In this document: piece after piece, positions 8,247-15,949 of the stretch
Layout: every line of letters starts with the position of its first letter
Position numbering within the stretch: position 1 is the stretch's first letter
Source of the DNA: an uncultured Dehalococcoidia bacterium
GTDB lineage: Bacteria; Chloroflexota; Dehalococcoidia; Tepidiformales; Tepidiformaceae
Assembly: GCA_938015525.1 (NCBI GenBank)
Contig: CALLPC010000014.1
Coordinates: forward strand, 1-64,000
Direction of reading: 5' to 3'
Length of the DNA: 64,000 nt
Translations under genes and position numbers: made by a program
Notes under the pieces: model-generated
The model's input: the letters and a program-made list of their open reading frames with translations, nothing else
Told to the model about the DNA's origin: nothing
The model's database searches: none

Positions 8247-8759
8247 ATGAAAGTCGTCTTTTTCGAAGACGTCGAAGGCACCGCCCGCGTCGGCGAAATC
8301 AAAGAAGTCAAAAACGGCTTCGCCCGCAACTACCTCCTCCCCCGCGGCATCGCCGGCCCCACGACGAAGGAGAACCTCCAGCGCGCCAACGCGCTCGCCC
8401 AGCGCGAGGCCCGGCGGCAGGAGAAGCTCGACGCGGAGGCCCGCACCATCGCCGCGAAGCTCGAGAACCTCACCGTCGCGATCGAAGCCCGCGTCGGCGA
8501 GACGGGCCGCCTCTTCGGCTCCGTCACCAACCGCGACATCGCAGCGGCCATCCGGTCCGCCACCGGCGTCGAGCTCGAACACCAGCAGGTGCTCCTCCCC
8601 GAGCCCGTCCGCGAACTCGGCCAGCGCACCGTCGAAATCAAGTTCACCCGCAACGTCAGCACCCACGTCACCGTCGACGTCGTGCCCGATGCGGCCTCCA
8701 AACCCATCGCTGAGAAGCTCGCCGCCGCCCAGGCGGAAAGCCCCGCCGCCGCTGAGTAA
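8247..8759 (+). CDS. rplI: 50S ribosomal protein L9
   Basis: The 170-residue product begins MKVVFFEDVEGTARVGEIKE, followed by the L9 signature around VKNGFARNYLLPRGIA. The long central helix (residues about 40-75, rich in R, E and A) and the C-terminal rRNA-binding domain are both present. The C-terminal tail after VDVVPDA is longer and alanine-rich compared with typical 148-residue L9. An AGAGGT ribosome binding site precedes the ATG. It leads a cluster with dnaB, a rplI-dnaB pairing that is also common in Firmicutes and other phyla. Confidence 0.97.
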   Translation: MKVVFFEDVEGTARVGEIKEVKNGFARNYLLPRGIAGPTTKENLQRANALAQREARRQEKLDAEARTIAAKLENLTVAIEARVGETGRLFGSVTNRDIAAAIRSATGVELEHQQVLLPEPVRELGQRTVEIKFTRNVSTHVTVDVVPDAASKPIAEKLAAAQAESPAAAE

Positions 8760-8769
8760 CCTGCTCGAA

Positions 8770-8834
8770 AGGAGGGCCGCAGGGACCGGACCCCCTTCTC
8801 CATCGCCCGCCGCCCGCGGGCCCGCGTCCCTCCT
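8770..8834 (+). promoter_or_regulatory. Orphan AGGAGGG and complementary CCCTCCT in the rplI-dnaB spacer
   Basis: AGGAGGG at 8770-8776 is a strong ribosome-binding-like sequence, but no start codon follows within 15 bases. Its exact complement CCCTCCT occurs at 8828-8834, six bases before the dnaB ATG, where a ribosome binding site would be expected. The two could pair in the mRNA and shape dnaB translation. This is a reading of complementarity, not a proven structure. Confidence 0.3.
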
Positions 8835-8840
8835 CACCCC

Positions 8841-10235
8841 ATGACCCTCGCATCCCTCGAACGTCTCCCCCCGCACGACATCGAGGCCGAGGAGGCGGTC
8901 GTCGCCTCCCTCATGGTCGACCCCGACGCCATGCTCGCGGTCGTCAACATCCTCAAGCCGTCCGACTTCTTCCGCGAAATCAACGGCTGGATCTACGAGG
9001 CCTGCCTCGCCCTCTGGAACCGCGACGAGGCCATCAACCAGATCACCGTCGCCCACGAACTGGCCACCCGCGACCGCCTCGAGGCCGTCGGCGGCCAAAC
9101 CTACCTCGCCGAGATTATCCGCCGCCTCCCCACCTCCATCGGCGTCGAGTTCTACGCCCGCATCGTCAAACGCGACGCCACGTACCGCGGCCTCATCCAC
9201 GCCGCTGCCGCCATCATGCAGATGGCGTACGAAGCGCCGGCCGAGGTCGAAACCGTCTTCTCCCGCGCCGAATCGCTCATCCAGCGCCTCCGCGGCGGCG
9301 AATCTTTCCGCGATTTCGTCCACATCCGGCAGGTCCTCGATGCCTACCTCGAGCAGGACCCCGCCGAGGTCGAACGTCTCCAGCTCTCCGCCATCCGCAC
9401 CGGCTTCACCGACCTCGATACCCTCCTCGCCGGCTTCAAACGCTCCGACCTCGTCATCATCGGCGCCCGGCCCAGCGTCGGGAAATCGAGCTTCGCCCTC
9501 GGCATCGCCCGCAACGCCGCCATCCTCCAGAAGGCCAACGTCGCCGTCTTCTCCCTCGAGATGTCCGCCGAACAGCTCGCCGTCCGCCTCCTCAGCGCCG
9601 AGGCCGGCGTCGAAAGCAACCGCCTCCGCCTCGGCCAGAACACCGAGTTTGAGGAGCGCAAAGTCATCGATGCCGCCGCCCGCCTCTCCGAGGCCAACAT
9701 CTGGTTTGATGACTCTCCCTTCCTCACCGTCGCCGAGCTCCGCGCCCGCGCCCGCCGCCTCGCCGGCCTCGCCGGCGGCCTCGACCTCATCGTCATCGAC
9801 TACCTCCAGCTCATGCACGGCGACGGCTCCGGCTCCCGCGAAAACCGCGTCCAGGAGATCTCCTACATCTCCCGCACCCTCAAGAGCCTCGCCCGCGAAC
9901 TCGACGTCCCCATCGTCGCCCTCGCCCAGCTCTCCCGCGCCATCGAAAACCGCCACCCCCGCATCCCGATGCTCTCCGACCTCCGCGATTCCGGCTCCAT
10001 CGAGCAGGACGCCGACATCGTCATCTTCCTCAGCCGGGAAGAGCTGTACGTCACCCCCGAACAGTGGGCCCAGCAGCACCCCGACCTCCCCGAATCCGCC
10101 TACCCCAGGGGCGTCGCCCAGGTGATCGTCGCCAAGAACCGCCACGGCCCCATCGGCACCGTCGAACTCCGCTTCCGCGACCGCTTCGCCCGTTTCGAAG
10201 ACTGGGTGCTCCGGACCGATGACGTCGCCAGCTGA
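8841..10235 (+). CDS. dnaB: Replicative DNA helicase DnaB
   Basis: The 464-residue product has both DnaB domains. The N-terminal helical domain starts PPHDIEAEEAVVASLMVDPD and includes the INGWIYEA and TYLAEI blocks. The RecA-like motor has Walker A GARPSVGKSS (about residues 208-217), the conserved VFSLEMSAEQLAVRLLS, Walker B LIVIDYLQLM, and the DLRDSGSIEQDADIVIFL motif. It unwinds DNA ahead of the replisome as a hexamer. No ribosome binding site sits before ATG 8841 (see the AGGAGGG/CCCTCCT pair). The stop overlaps dnaD by 17 bases, linking helicase to its accessory proteins. Confidence 0.97.
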   Translation: MTLASLERLPPHDIEAEEAVVASLMVDPDAMLAVVNILKPSDFFREINGWIYEACLALWNRDEAINQITVAHELATRDRLEAVGGQTYLAEIIRRLPTSIGVEFYARIVKRDATYRGLIHAAAAIMQMAYEAPAEVETVFSRAESLIQRLRGGESFRDFVHIRQVLDAYLEQDPAEVERLQLSAIRTGFTDLDTLLAGFKRSDLVIIGARPSVGKSSFALGIARNAAILQKANVAVFSLEMSAEQLAVRLLSAEAGVESNRLRLGQNTEFEERKVIDAAARLSEANIWFDDSPFLTVAELRARARRLAGLAGGLDLIVIDYLQLMHGDGSGSRENRVQEISYISRTLKSLARELDVPIVALAQLSRAIENRHPRIPMLSDLRDSGSIEQDADIVIFLSREELYVTPEQWAQQHPDLPESAYPRGVAQVIVAKNRHGPIGTVELRFRDRFARFEDWVLRTDDVAS

Positions 10236-10947
10236 CCGCACCGCCTTCGAAGGCTTCCCCGGCATCGGCAAGGCCACCGCCATCCCCAATCTCTTCTTCA
10301 CGGCCGTCCTGCCGAAGCTCACCGCGCCCGGGGACCTCCTCGCCTTCCTCTGGACGGCCCGGCTCGTCCAGGAACTCCCCGCCGAGCCCCGCTGCATCAC
10401 CGCCGCCGCTATCTGGGAGCACGAACCGGCCCGCCTCAGCTTCGAAACCCTCGCCGGCGGCCGGGCCGGTCTCGAAGCCGGCCTCCAGCGCTGCCTCCAG
10501 CTCCGCGCCCTCCTCGCCCTCGAAGCCCGCACCGCCGCCGCCGCCGAGACCTTCTACTTCGTCAACAACCCCGCCTCCCGGCGCGCCATCGCCCGCGCCC
10601 GCGCCGGCCAGCTCGAACTCCGACCCGGCGCTGCCGCCGTCCCCCTCGCCGCCCCCGAGGAGCGCCCCGGCATCTTCCGACTCTACGAAGAGCACATCGG
10701 CACCATCACCCCCCTCGTCGCCGAGAAACTCGCCGAAGCCGAATCCGTCTACCCCCCCGAATGGATCGAAGCCGCCTTCCGCGAAGCCGCCGAACTCAAC
10801 GTCCGCAACTGGCGCTACATCCAGCGCATGCTCGAAAACTGGGCACTGGAGGGCCGCCCCGATGAAACGACTGGACGAGATGATCTCGAAAGTGCGAAAC
10901 GCCGCTATCTCGGAGGCTCCCTCGGCCACATCGCCCGCTACCGCTGA
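10219..10947 (+). CDS. dnaD: DnaD-domain primosome protein
   Basis: The 242-residue product ends in a DnaD/DnaB_2 domain: an IFRLYEEHIGTITPLVAEKL helix followed by YPPEWIEAAFREAAELNVRN and the terminal WRYIQRMLENW. The N-terminal part (FEGFPGIGKATAIPNLFFTA) looks like the winged-helix oligomerisation domain of DnaD. In Bacillus DnaD takes part in primosome assembly and helicase loading. Here it sits between dnaB and a DnaC/DnaI-like ATPase, overlapping both (17 and 86 bases), which strongly supports a helicase-loading role. Confidence 0.88.
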   Translation: MTSPADRTAFEGFPGIGKATAIPNLFFTAVLPKLTAPGDLLAFLWTARLVQELPAEPRCITAAAIWEHEPARLSFETLAGGRAGLEAGLQRCLQLRALLALEARTAAAAETFYFVNNPASRRAIARARAGQLELRPGAAAVPLAAPEERPGIFRLYEEHIGTITPLVAEKLAEAESVYPPEWIEAAFREAAELNVRNWRYIQRMLENWALEGRPDETTGRDDLESAKRRYLGGSLGHIARYR

Positions 10948-12265
10948 CGACCCCGCCGAGGCCGAAGCCTGTCCCATCTGCCGAGGCGCCGGCTTCGTCC
11001 GCCGCCCCTACCCCATCGACCACCCCCGCTTCGGCCGCGCCGAGCCCTGCGACTGCGTGCTCCAGGAGCGCGAAGACCAGCGCCGCGAACGCCTCACCCG
11101 CCTCAGCAATATCGGCGCCCTCGCCCGCTTCACCTTCGCCTCCCTCAACCCCGCCGGGCGCAGCGGCGGCGACCCTTCCTTCCCCGCAGCCATCGCCGCG
11201 GCCCGCGCCTTCGCCGAAGACCCCCGCGGCTGGCTCGTCCTCTCCGGCCCCTCCGGCACCGGCAAGACCCACCTCGCCGCCGCCCTCGCCAACCGCGCCA
11301 TCGAACTCGGCCGCCCCGTCCTCTTCATGGTCGTCGCCGACCTCCTCGACCACCTCCGTGCCGGCTACGACACCGACGACGAAACCCTCGCTTTCGACCG
11401 CATCTTCGACCAGGTCCGCAACGCCCCCCTCCTCATCCTCGACGACCTCGATGGCGCCTCCGGCACGGCCTGGGCCCGCGAAAAGCTCCTCCAGGTCATC
11501 AACCACCGCTTCAACCTCGCCCTCCCGACCGTCATCACGCTCGCCGCGCCACCCGCCTCCCTCGACCCCCGCCTCGCGACGCGCCTGCTCGACCCCTCGC
11601 TCTCCCGCGTCGTCACCCTCGGGCGGGCCGGCGATGCTGCCTACCAGGAAGTCGGCGGCATGTCCCGCGAGCGCCTCGCGCCCTTCCAGTTCTCCTCGTT
11701 CGAAACCCGCATCCCCGGCCACCGCGAAGAAGAGCGCCTCTCCCTCGAAGCAGCGCTCGAAGCAGCTCGCCGTTACGCCGAAGACCCCCAGGGCTGGCTC
11801 GTCCTCGTCGGCCCCAACGGCTGCGGCAAGACTCACCTCGCCGGCGCCATCGCCAACCGCGCCCTCGCCCGCGGCCGCTCCGTCTTCTTCGCCGTCGTCC
11901 CCGACCTCCTCGACTACCTCCGCGCCTCCTACATGCCCGGCCGCGAACTCCCCTACGACGAACTCTTCGACCGCGTCCGCACCGCCGACGTCCTCATCCT
12001 CGACGATTTCGGCGCGCAGGCCGCCACGCCCTGGGCCCAGGAGAAGCTCTACCAGGTCGTCAACTATCGCCACGTCAGCCGCCTCCCCACCGTCGTCACC
12101 AGCGACCGCTCCCTCGAAGAGCTGCAGTCCGCCAACCCGCGCATCGTCGCCCGCATCGCCGACCCACGCGCCGGCGCCGTCATCGCCATCCTCGCCCCCC
12201 ACTACCACCTCGGACGGGGCGCGCCCGGTCCCTCCCCGGCACGGCCTCCCCGCCGCCCGCGCTAG
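10862..12265 (+). CDS. Helicase-loader-like ATPase with two tandem DnaC/DnaI AAA+ domains
   Basis: The 467-residue product has an N-terminal zinc knuckle (CPIC at residues 37-40, CDC at 63-65) as in DnaI, followed by two DnaC/IstB-type AAA+ domains. Domain 1 has Walker A GPSGTGKTH (129-137) and Walker B LLILDDLDG (about 190-198). Domain 2 has GPNGCGKTH (317-325) and VLILDDFG (377-384). Flanking text is repeated too (EDPRGWLVLSGP against EDPQGWLVLVGP), so one domain arose from the other. Domain 2 keeps a TVVTSDRSLEEL sensor-1-like region, while domain 1 has TVITLAAPPASL, which looks degenerate. Known loaders have one AAA+ domain. The start ATG 10862 overlaps dnaD by 86 bases; ATG 10880 is an alternative. 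Confidence 0.85.
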   Translation: MKRLDEMISKVRNAAISEAPSATSPATADDPAEAEACPICRGAGFVRRPYPIDHPRFGRAEPCDCVLQEREDQRRERLTRLSNIGALARFTFASLNPAGRSGGDPSFPAAIAAARAFAEDPRGWLVLSGPSGTGKTHLAAALANRAIELGRPVLFMVVADLLDHLRAGYDTDDETLAFDRIFDQVRNAPLLILDDLDGASGTAWAREKLLQVINHRFNLALPTVITLAAPPASLDPRLATRLLDPSLSRVVTLGRAGDAAYQEVGGMSRERLAPFQFSSFETRIPGHREEERLSLEAALEAARRYAEDPQGWLVLVGPNGCGKTHLAGAIANRALARGRSVFFAVVPDLLDYLRASYMPGRELPYDELFDRVRTADVLILDDFGAQAATPWAQEKLYQVVNYRHVSRLPTVVTSDRSLEELQSANPRIVARIADPRAGAVIAILAPHYHLGRGAPGPSPARPPRRPR

Positions 12266-12277
12266 GCCTCTGCCCGT

Positions 12278-12289
12278 TACCATGCGCCC
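12278..12289 (+). promoter_or_regulatory. Leaderless-type -10 (TACCAT) of the DUF4352-like gene
   Basis: TACCAT at 12278-12283 is followed by 6 bases and then the GTG start at 12290. There is no ribosome binding site. Confidence 0.5.
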
Positions 12290-12829
12290 GTGACGTGGTC
12301 CCGTGCCCTGCTCCTCCTCGCCGGCGGCATCCTGCTCTTCCTCGCCGGCCTCTTCACCTTCGTCAGCCGCGAAGGTGAGCGGCTCAGCGTAACCACTCCC
12401 CCCCTTGCCGACCCTGCCGGCCCCCGAGCACCCCTCGGCGAGGGCGCCGTCCCGGCCGTCAGCCCGGTTGCCGGCCGCACCGCGGAGCACGATGGCGTCC
12501 GCTATACGGTCATCGACATCGCCGACCCGGAGCCCCCGGGCAGGTTCCCGGTCAAAGCCGGCCACCGCCGCCTCGGCCTCCTCCTCCGGGTCGAAGGCCT
12601 CCAGCCCGGCGCCAGCTACGACTTCAGCCGCCTCCGCCTCCGCGGCAGCGACGGCCAGCTCTATCCCTCGGCGTTCTCGAACCAGGAACCGCCCCTCCGC
12701 CTCGGCACCCTGCGGCCAGGCCAGGCCCTCGAGGCCTGGGTCGCCTACGACCTGCCCCCGGCCGTCCGCCCTGCCGCCCTCGAACACGGCCGGGGCACCA
12801 GCACCATCCTGCTCACCAGGCTCGATTGA
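12290..12829 (+). CDS. Membrane-anchored DUF4352-like (Ig-fold) extracytoplasmic protein
   Basis: The 179-residue product has an N-terminal signal anchor (SRALLLLAGGILLFLAGLFT), a proline-rich linker, and a beta-rich domain (EHDGVRYTVIDIADPEPP to AWVAYDLPP). The domain shows the DUF4352/telokin-like pattern: a strand with V.D.......V.AGHR, then YDFSRLRLRGSDGQLYP, then LRPGQALEAWVAYDLP. Such proteins sit outside the membrane and their function is mostly unknown. No lipobox cysteine is present, so it should be held by its transmembrane helix. Confidence 0.65.
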   Translation: MTWSRALLLLAGGILLFLAGLFTFVSREGERLSVTTPPLADPAGPRAPLGEGAVPAVSPVAGRTAEHDGVRYTVIDIADPEPPGRFPVKAGHRRLGLLLRVEGLQPGASYDFSRLRLRGSDGQLYPSAFSNQEPPLRLGTLRPGQALEAWVAYDLPPAVRPAALEHGRGTSTILLTRLD

Positions 12830-12832
12830 GTC

Positions 12833-13357
12833 TCAGGCCGGCAGCCCCCGCTGCCGCGCCCACGCCCGCAACGCCGCCTCCGTGCTGTCGAACGCCAGGT
12901 CGTCCCACGGGATCTCCCCCGGCGCAAACCAGCGCACCTCGCTCGTCTCGTGCCCCGGTGCGCCCTCCCCCAGCGCGCGCCCCTCGTAGACGATCACCAC
13001 GATTCCCGGCCCGGTCCGCGTGAAGACGCCCACCAGCCGCAGGTCCGCCACCTCCAGCTGCGCCTCCTCCTGCGTCTCGCGGATGGCTGCCTCCTCCGCT
13101 GTCTCGCCGAGGTCCATATAGCCGCCCGGGAAGACCCACGCCCCGGCCCTCGGCTCGATCGTCCGCCGCACCAGGAGCAGCTCGCCGCTCTCCCGGACCG
13201 GGATGACGCCCGCCACCGGCCGAGGGTTCAGGTAGTGGATGAACCCGCAATCCAGGCACACCATCCGCCGTTTCGTGTCCCCCTCCGGGATGGCCGTCGT
13301 CAGCCGCTGGCCGCAATGCATGCAGTAGCGGCTGAAGGCATGCGGGTGGCTGCTCAT
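12833..13357 (-). CDS. NUDIX hydrolase with N-terminal zinc ribbon
   Basis: The 174-residue product starts with a zinc ribbon (CMHCGQ then CLDCGFIHY) typical of NudC-like and related NUDIX proteins, followed by the Nudix box GGYMDLGETAEEAAIRETQEEA (GX5EX7REUXEEXGU with A for the usual G at the end). It probably hydrolyses a nucleoside diphosphate derivative linked to X; the substrate cannot be told. The start at 13357 was preferred over an upstream frame because it places the zinc ribbon at residue 13. It overlaps moaE by 4 bases and so is the last gene of a moaD-moaE-nudix unit. Confidence 0.88.
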   Translation of the reverse strand: MSSHPHAFSRYCMHCGQRLTTAIPEGDTKRRMVCLDCGFIHYLNPRPVAGVIPVRESGELLLVRRTIEPRAGAWVFPGGYMDLGETAEEAAIRETQEEAQLEVADLRLVGVFTRTGPGIVVIVYEGRALGEGAPGHETSEVRWFAPGEIPWDDLAFDSTEAALRAWARQRGLPA

Positions 13358-13806
13358 CGCTGCATGCTCGCCGGCGCCTGCTGCATCCCCAGCGATTCCG
13401 GCCCCTCGATCCACTCCTCCCCGTCCGCCCAGACCTCCTTCTTCCAGACCGGCACCCGCTTCTTCACCTCGTTCACCACCCACAGCCCTGCCTCGTACGA
13501 CTCCCGCCGATGCCCGCAGCTCACCGCCACCACGAGGCTCGTCTCCCCAACCTCCAGCCGCCCCGTCCGGTGCAGGATGGCGCAGTCCTCCAGTCCGAAC
13601 CGCGCCTTCGCCTCCTCCGCGATGGCCCGCATCTCCTTCTCCGCCATCGACGGGTAGGCGTCGTACACCAGGTGCGAAACCGCCCGGCCCAAATTCGTAT
13701 TCCGCACCACCCCGAGAAAGACATTGATAGCCCCCGCGGCCGGCGAAGCGACCGCCCGCGCCGCCTCATCCCCCGAAATCGGCGCTTCCGTCACCCGGAT
13801 CAGCAT
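13354..13806 (-). CDS. moaE: Molybdopterin synthase large subunit MoaE
   Basis: The 150-residue product matches MoaE throughout: MLIRVTEAPISGDEAARAV, the GAINVFLGVVRNTN block, HLVYDAYPSMAEKEM, ILHRTGRLEVGETSLVVAV, and the catalytic-region lysines in NEVKKRVPVWKKEVW. With MoaD it inserts two sulfurs into precursor Z (cPMP) to make molybdopterin. moaD lies two bases upstream, so the two subunits are made together. The presence of MoaD/MoaE implies molybdenum cofactor enzymes elsewhere in the genome. Confidence 0.95.
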   Translation of the reverse strand: MLIRVTEAPISGDEAARAVASPAAGAINVFLGVVRNTNLGRAVSHLVYDAYPSMAEKEMRAIAEEAKARFGLEDCAILHRTGRLEVGETSLVVAVSCGHRRESYEAGLWVVNEVKKRVPVWKKEVWADGEEWIEGPESLGMQQAPASMQR

Positions 13807-13808
13807 CA

Positions 13809-14057
13809 CTACCCTCCCGAAACCGGCGGGATCAGCGCGAGCGTGCTCCCCGGTGCAACCGGTGCGTCCTCTCGCGCATACTCCTCGTCCAGCGCGTACA
13901 TCAGCGTCGGCACCGCCGGCGCCAGCTGCGGAAATCGCTCGATGACCCGGTCCCGGACGTCGCCCACCGTCGCCCCCGCGCCGACCGGTACCTCCAGCCG
14001 CCGCGTCCCCGCGCGTTCCGCCAGCGAGGCGAACAGCAGCACCGTTACCGTTCCCAT
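13809..14057 (-). CDS. moaD: Molybdopterin synthase sulfur carrier subunit MoaD
   Basis: The 82-residue ubiquitin-fold protein starts MGTVTVLLFASLAERAG and ends in the diagnostic PPVSGG, whose C-terminal Gly-Gly is adenylated and thiocarboxylated. Two ATGs are in frame (14066 and 14057). The upstream one overlaps a TACAAT -10 box that lies 7 bases before the second, so ATG 14057 is the likely start. It is followed directly by moaE and is divergent from comFC. Confidence 0.92.
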   Translation of the reverse strand: MGTVTVLLFASLAERAGTRRLEVPVGAGATVGDVRDRVIERFPQLAPAVPTLMYALDEEYAREDAPVAPGSTLALIPPVSGG

Positions 14058-14070
14058 CGCCCTCATTGTA
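14058..14070 (-). promoter_or_regulatory. Leaderless-type -10 (TACAAT) of moaD
   Basis: On the minus strand TACAAT (14070-14065) is followed by the 7-base spacer GAGGGCG and then ATG 14057. The box overlaps the other possible moaD start, which it therefore argues against. Confidence 0.55.
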
Positions 14071-14094
14071 GCCCCGGCCGTCCCGGCGAGTTGC

Positions 14095-14107
14095 TATCCT
14101 CCCGCCA
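14095..14107 (+). promoter_or_regulatory. Leaderless-type -10 (TATCCT) of comFC
   Basis: TATCCT at 14095-14100 is followed by 7 bases and then the GTG start at 14108. Confidence 0.5.
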
Positions 14108-14818
14108 GTGCACCCCCGCCGGCTCCTCGACCTCACCGTCTCCCTCCTCTTCCCGCTCCGCTGCGCCGGGTGCGGCGCCTTCGATACCGCGCTCTGCGCC
14201 CGCTGCGAGGCCTCTCTCGTCCCCGCCACCGGCCCCGGCCGCTGCGGTTTCTGTTCGGCCGCCTGGGACGGCCCCGACTTCTGCCCGCGCTGCTTCGGCT
14301 GGCGCGAAATCGCCGGCGTTCGCGCCGTCTTCGAGCACGCCGGCGCCGCCCGCGCCCTCGTCCACCGCCTCAAGTACGACCGCTACCGCGCCCTCGCGCC
14401 GCTCATGGCCAGCCGCCTCGCCGCCGCCGCCGCATCGCTCCCGGTCGACTCCTGGGTCGCGGTCCCCCTCCATCCCCGCCGCGAGCGCGAGCGCGGCTTC
14501 AACCAGGCCGCGCTCCTCCTGCGCCACGCCGGGCTCCCCGTCGCCCCTGCCCGGCTCCGCCGCATCCGTAACACGGGCAGCCAGGTCCGCCGCACCGCTG
14601 CCGAGCGCACCGCTGCCCTCGCCGGCGCCTTCGCCTGCGAGGGCCCCCCGCTCGATGGTCTGTGCATCGGCATCATCGACGACGTCATCACCTCCGGCGC
14701 CACCATCCGCGAATGCGCTCGCGCCCTCCTCGAGCACGGCGCCCGCGCCGCCTGGGCCCTCAGCTTCACCCGCGCCAGCATCGACCTCACTCACCTCACC
14801 GCCCCCATCGCCGACTGA
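14108..14818 (+). CDS. comFC: ComF family protein (ComFC), phosphoribosyltransferase fold
   Basis: The 236-residue product has the ComF zinc finger (CAGCGAF, CARCEA, then CGFC and CPRCF), the central LVHRLKYDRYRALAPLMA motif, PLHPRRERERGFNQAALL, and the PRPP-binding loop IGIIDDVITSGAT. ComFC acts in the cytoplasm with the ComFA ATPase during DNA uptake, though it is also found in non-competent bacteria. No other competence gene is nearby. The GTG start at 14108 carries a leaderless-type -10. Confidence 0.92.
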   Translation: MHPRRLLDLTVSLLFPLRCAGCGAFDTALCARCEASLVPATGPGRCGFCSAAWDGPDFCPRCFGWREIAGVRAVFEHAGAARALVHRLKYDRYRALAPLMASRLAAAAASLPVDSWVAVPLHPRRERERGFNQAALLLRHAGLPVAPARLRRIRNTGSQVRRTAAERTAALAGAFACEGPPLDGLCIGIIDDVITSGATIRECARALLEHGARAAWALSFTRASIDLTHLTAPIAD

Positions 14819-14845
14819 CCTCCCCGCTCCCCGTTCCCACCTCCA

Positions 14846-14873
14846 CCTCCAACCCCCAACCTCTAACCCCCGT
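14846..14873. repeat. Degenerate heptanucleotide tandem repeat, copy B
   Basis: Units CCTCCAA, CCCCCAA, CCTCTAA and CCCCCGT follow each other directly, preceded by a 6-base partial unit CCTCCA. The array lies between comFC and the moxR gene in a C/T-only stretch of about 60 bases. Confidence 0.65.
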
Positions 14874-14899
14874 TCTCCCGGCTTTACCTCCCAGCTGCC

Positions 14900-14905
14900 T
14901 ACAAT
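14900..14905 (+). promoter_or_regulatory. Candidate -10 (TACAAT) of the MoxR-Bat operon
   Basis: TACAAT lies 29 bases before the GTG at 14935. A CGGAGC ribosome binding site at about 14924-14929 fits a short leader, so this operon appears leadered. Confidence 0.45.
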
Positions 14906-14934
14906 ACGGGCACCTCATCGCCCCGGAGCCCCCC

Positions 14935-15924
14935 GTGCCGCCCGGCGCCTCCGCCCTCACCCCCGCTGCCGCCCTGGCTTCCGATACCCTCGCCCGCGTC
15001 CGTGCCGAAGTCCACCGCATCATCGTCGGCCAGGACCGCCTCATCGACCGCCTCCTCATCGGCCTTCTCTGCAACGGTCACATCCTCGTCGAAGGCGTCC
15101 CCGGCCTCGCAAAGTCCCTCACCGTCTCCACCCTCGCCCGCGCGCTCGACCTCCACGCCGTCCGCATCCAGTTCACCCCCGACCTGCTCCCCGCCGACCT
15201 GGCCGGCACCGAAATCTTCAACGCCCGCGACGGCCAGTTCTCCATCCGCAAAGGCCCCATCTTCGCCAACTTCGTCCTCGCCGATGAAATCAACCGCGCC
15301 CCCGCCAAGGTCCAGTCCGCCCTCCTCGAAGCCATGCAGGAACGGCAGGTCACCATCGGCGGCCAGACCTTTCCGCTCGACGACCCGTTCCTCGTCATCG
15401 CCACCCAAAACCCCATCGAGCAGGAAGGCACCTACCCCCTGCCCGAGGCCCAGCTCGACCGGTTCCTCCTCAAGGTCCGCGTCGATTATCCCTCCCGCGC
15501 CGAAGAGCGCCAGGTCCTCGAAATGAGCCTCGCCCCGTCGCCGCCGGGGGTCAGCGTCGTCGCCTCCCGCCAGGCCATCCTCGATGCCCGCGCCGCCGTC
15601 CATGAAGTCGCCCTCGACGACGCCATCCGCGACTACATCACCCAGCTCGTCGCCGCCACCCGCCGGCCCGCCGCCTACCGCATGCCCGACCTGCAGCCCC
15701 TCATCGCCTTCGGCGCCTCGCCCCGCGCCACCATCTCCCTCGCCCTGGCAGCCCGCGCCCACGCGTTCCTCCAGGGCCGCGCCTACACCGTGCCCGACGA
15801 CGTCAAGGCCGTCGCCCACGAAGCTCTCCGCCACCGCATCATCACCACCTACGAGGCCGATGCGCGCGAACTCACCGCCGACGACCTCATCGACCGCATC
15901 CTCGAAGGGGTCGACGTCCCCTGA
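14935..15924 (+). CDS. MoxR-family AAA+ ATPase
   Basis: The 329-residue product has MoxR features in order: VHRIIVGQDRLIDRLLIGLL, Walker A GVPGLAKS, the RIQFTPDLLPADLAG block, Walker B FVLADEINRAPAKVQSALLE, and sensor 1 VIATQNPIEQEGTYPLPEAQ. MoxR ATPases act as chaperones, often activating VWA-domain partners, which are encoded here directly downstream. The GTG at 14935 was chosen for its CGGAG ribosome binding site and family-like length; the frame is open further upstream. Confidence 0.92.
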   Translation: MPPGASALTPAAALASDTLARVRAEVHRIIVGQDRLIDRLLIGLLCNGHILVEGVPGLAKSLTVSTLARALDLHAVRIQFTPDLLPADLAGTEIFNARDGQFSIRKGPIFANFVLADEINRAPAKVQSALLEAMQERQVTIGGQTFPLDDPFLVIATQNPIEQEGTYPLPEAQLDRFLLKVRVDYPSRAEERQVLEMSLAPSPPGVSVVASRQAILDARAAVHEVALDDAIRDYITQLVAATRRPAAYRMPDLQPLIAFGASPRATISLALAARAHAFLQGRAYTVPDDVKAVAHEALRHRIITTYEADARELTADDLIDRILEGVDVP

Positions 15925-15949
15925 GGGTGACAGCCCCGGGAGCCGCCCG

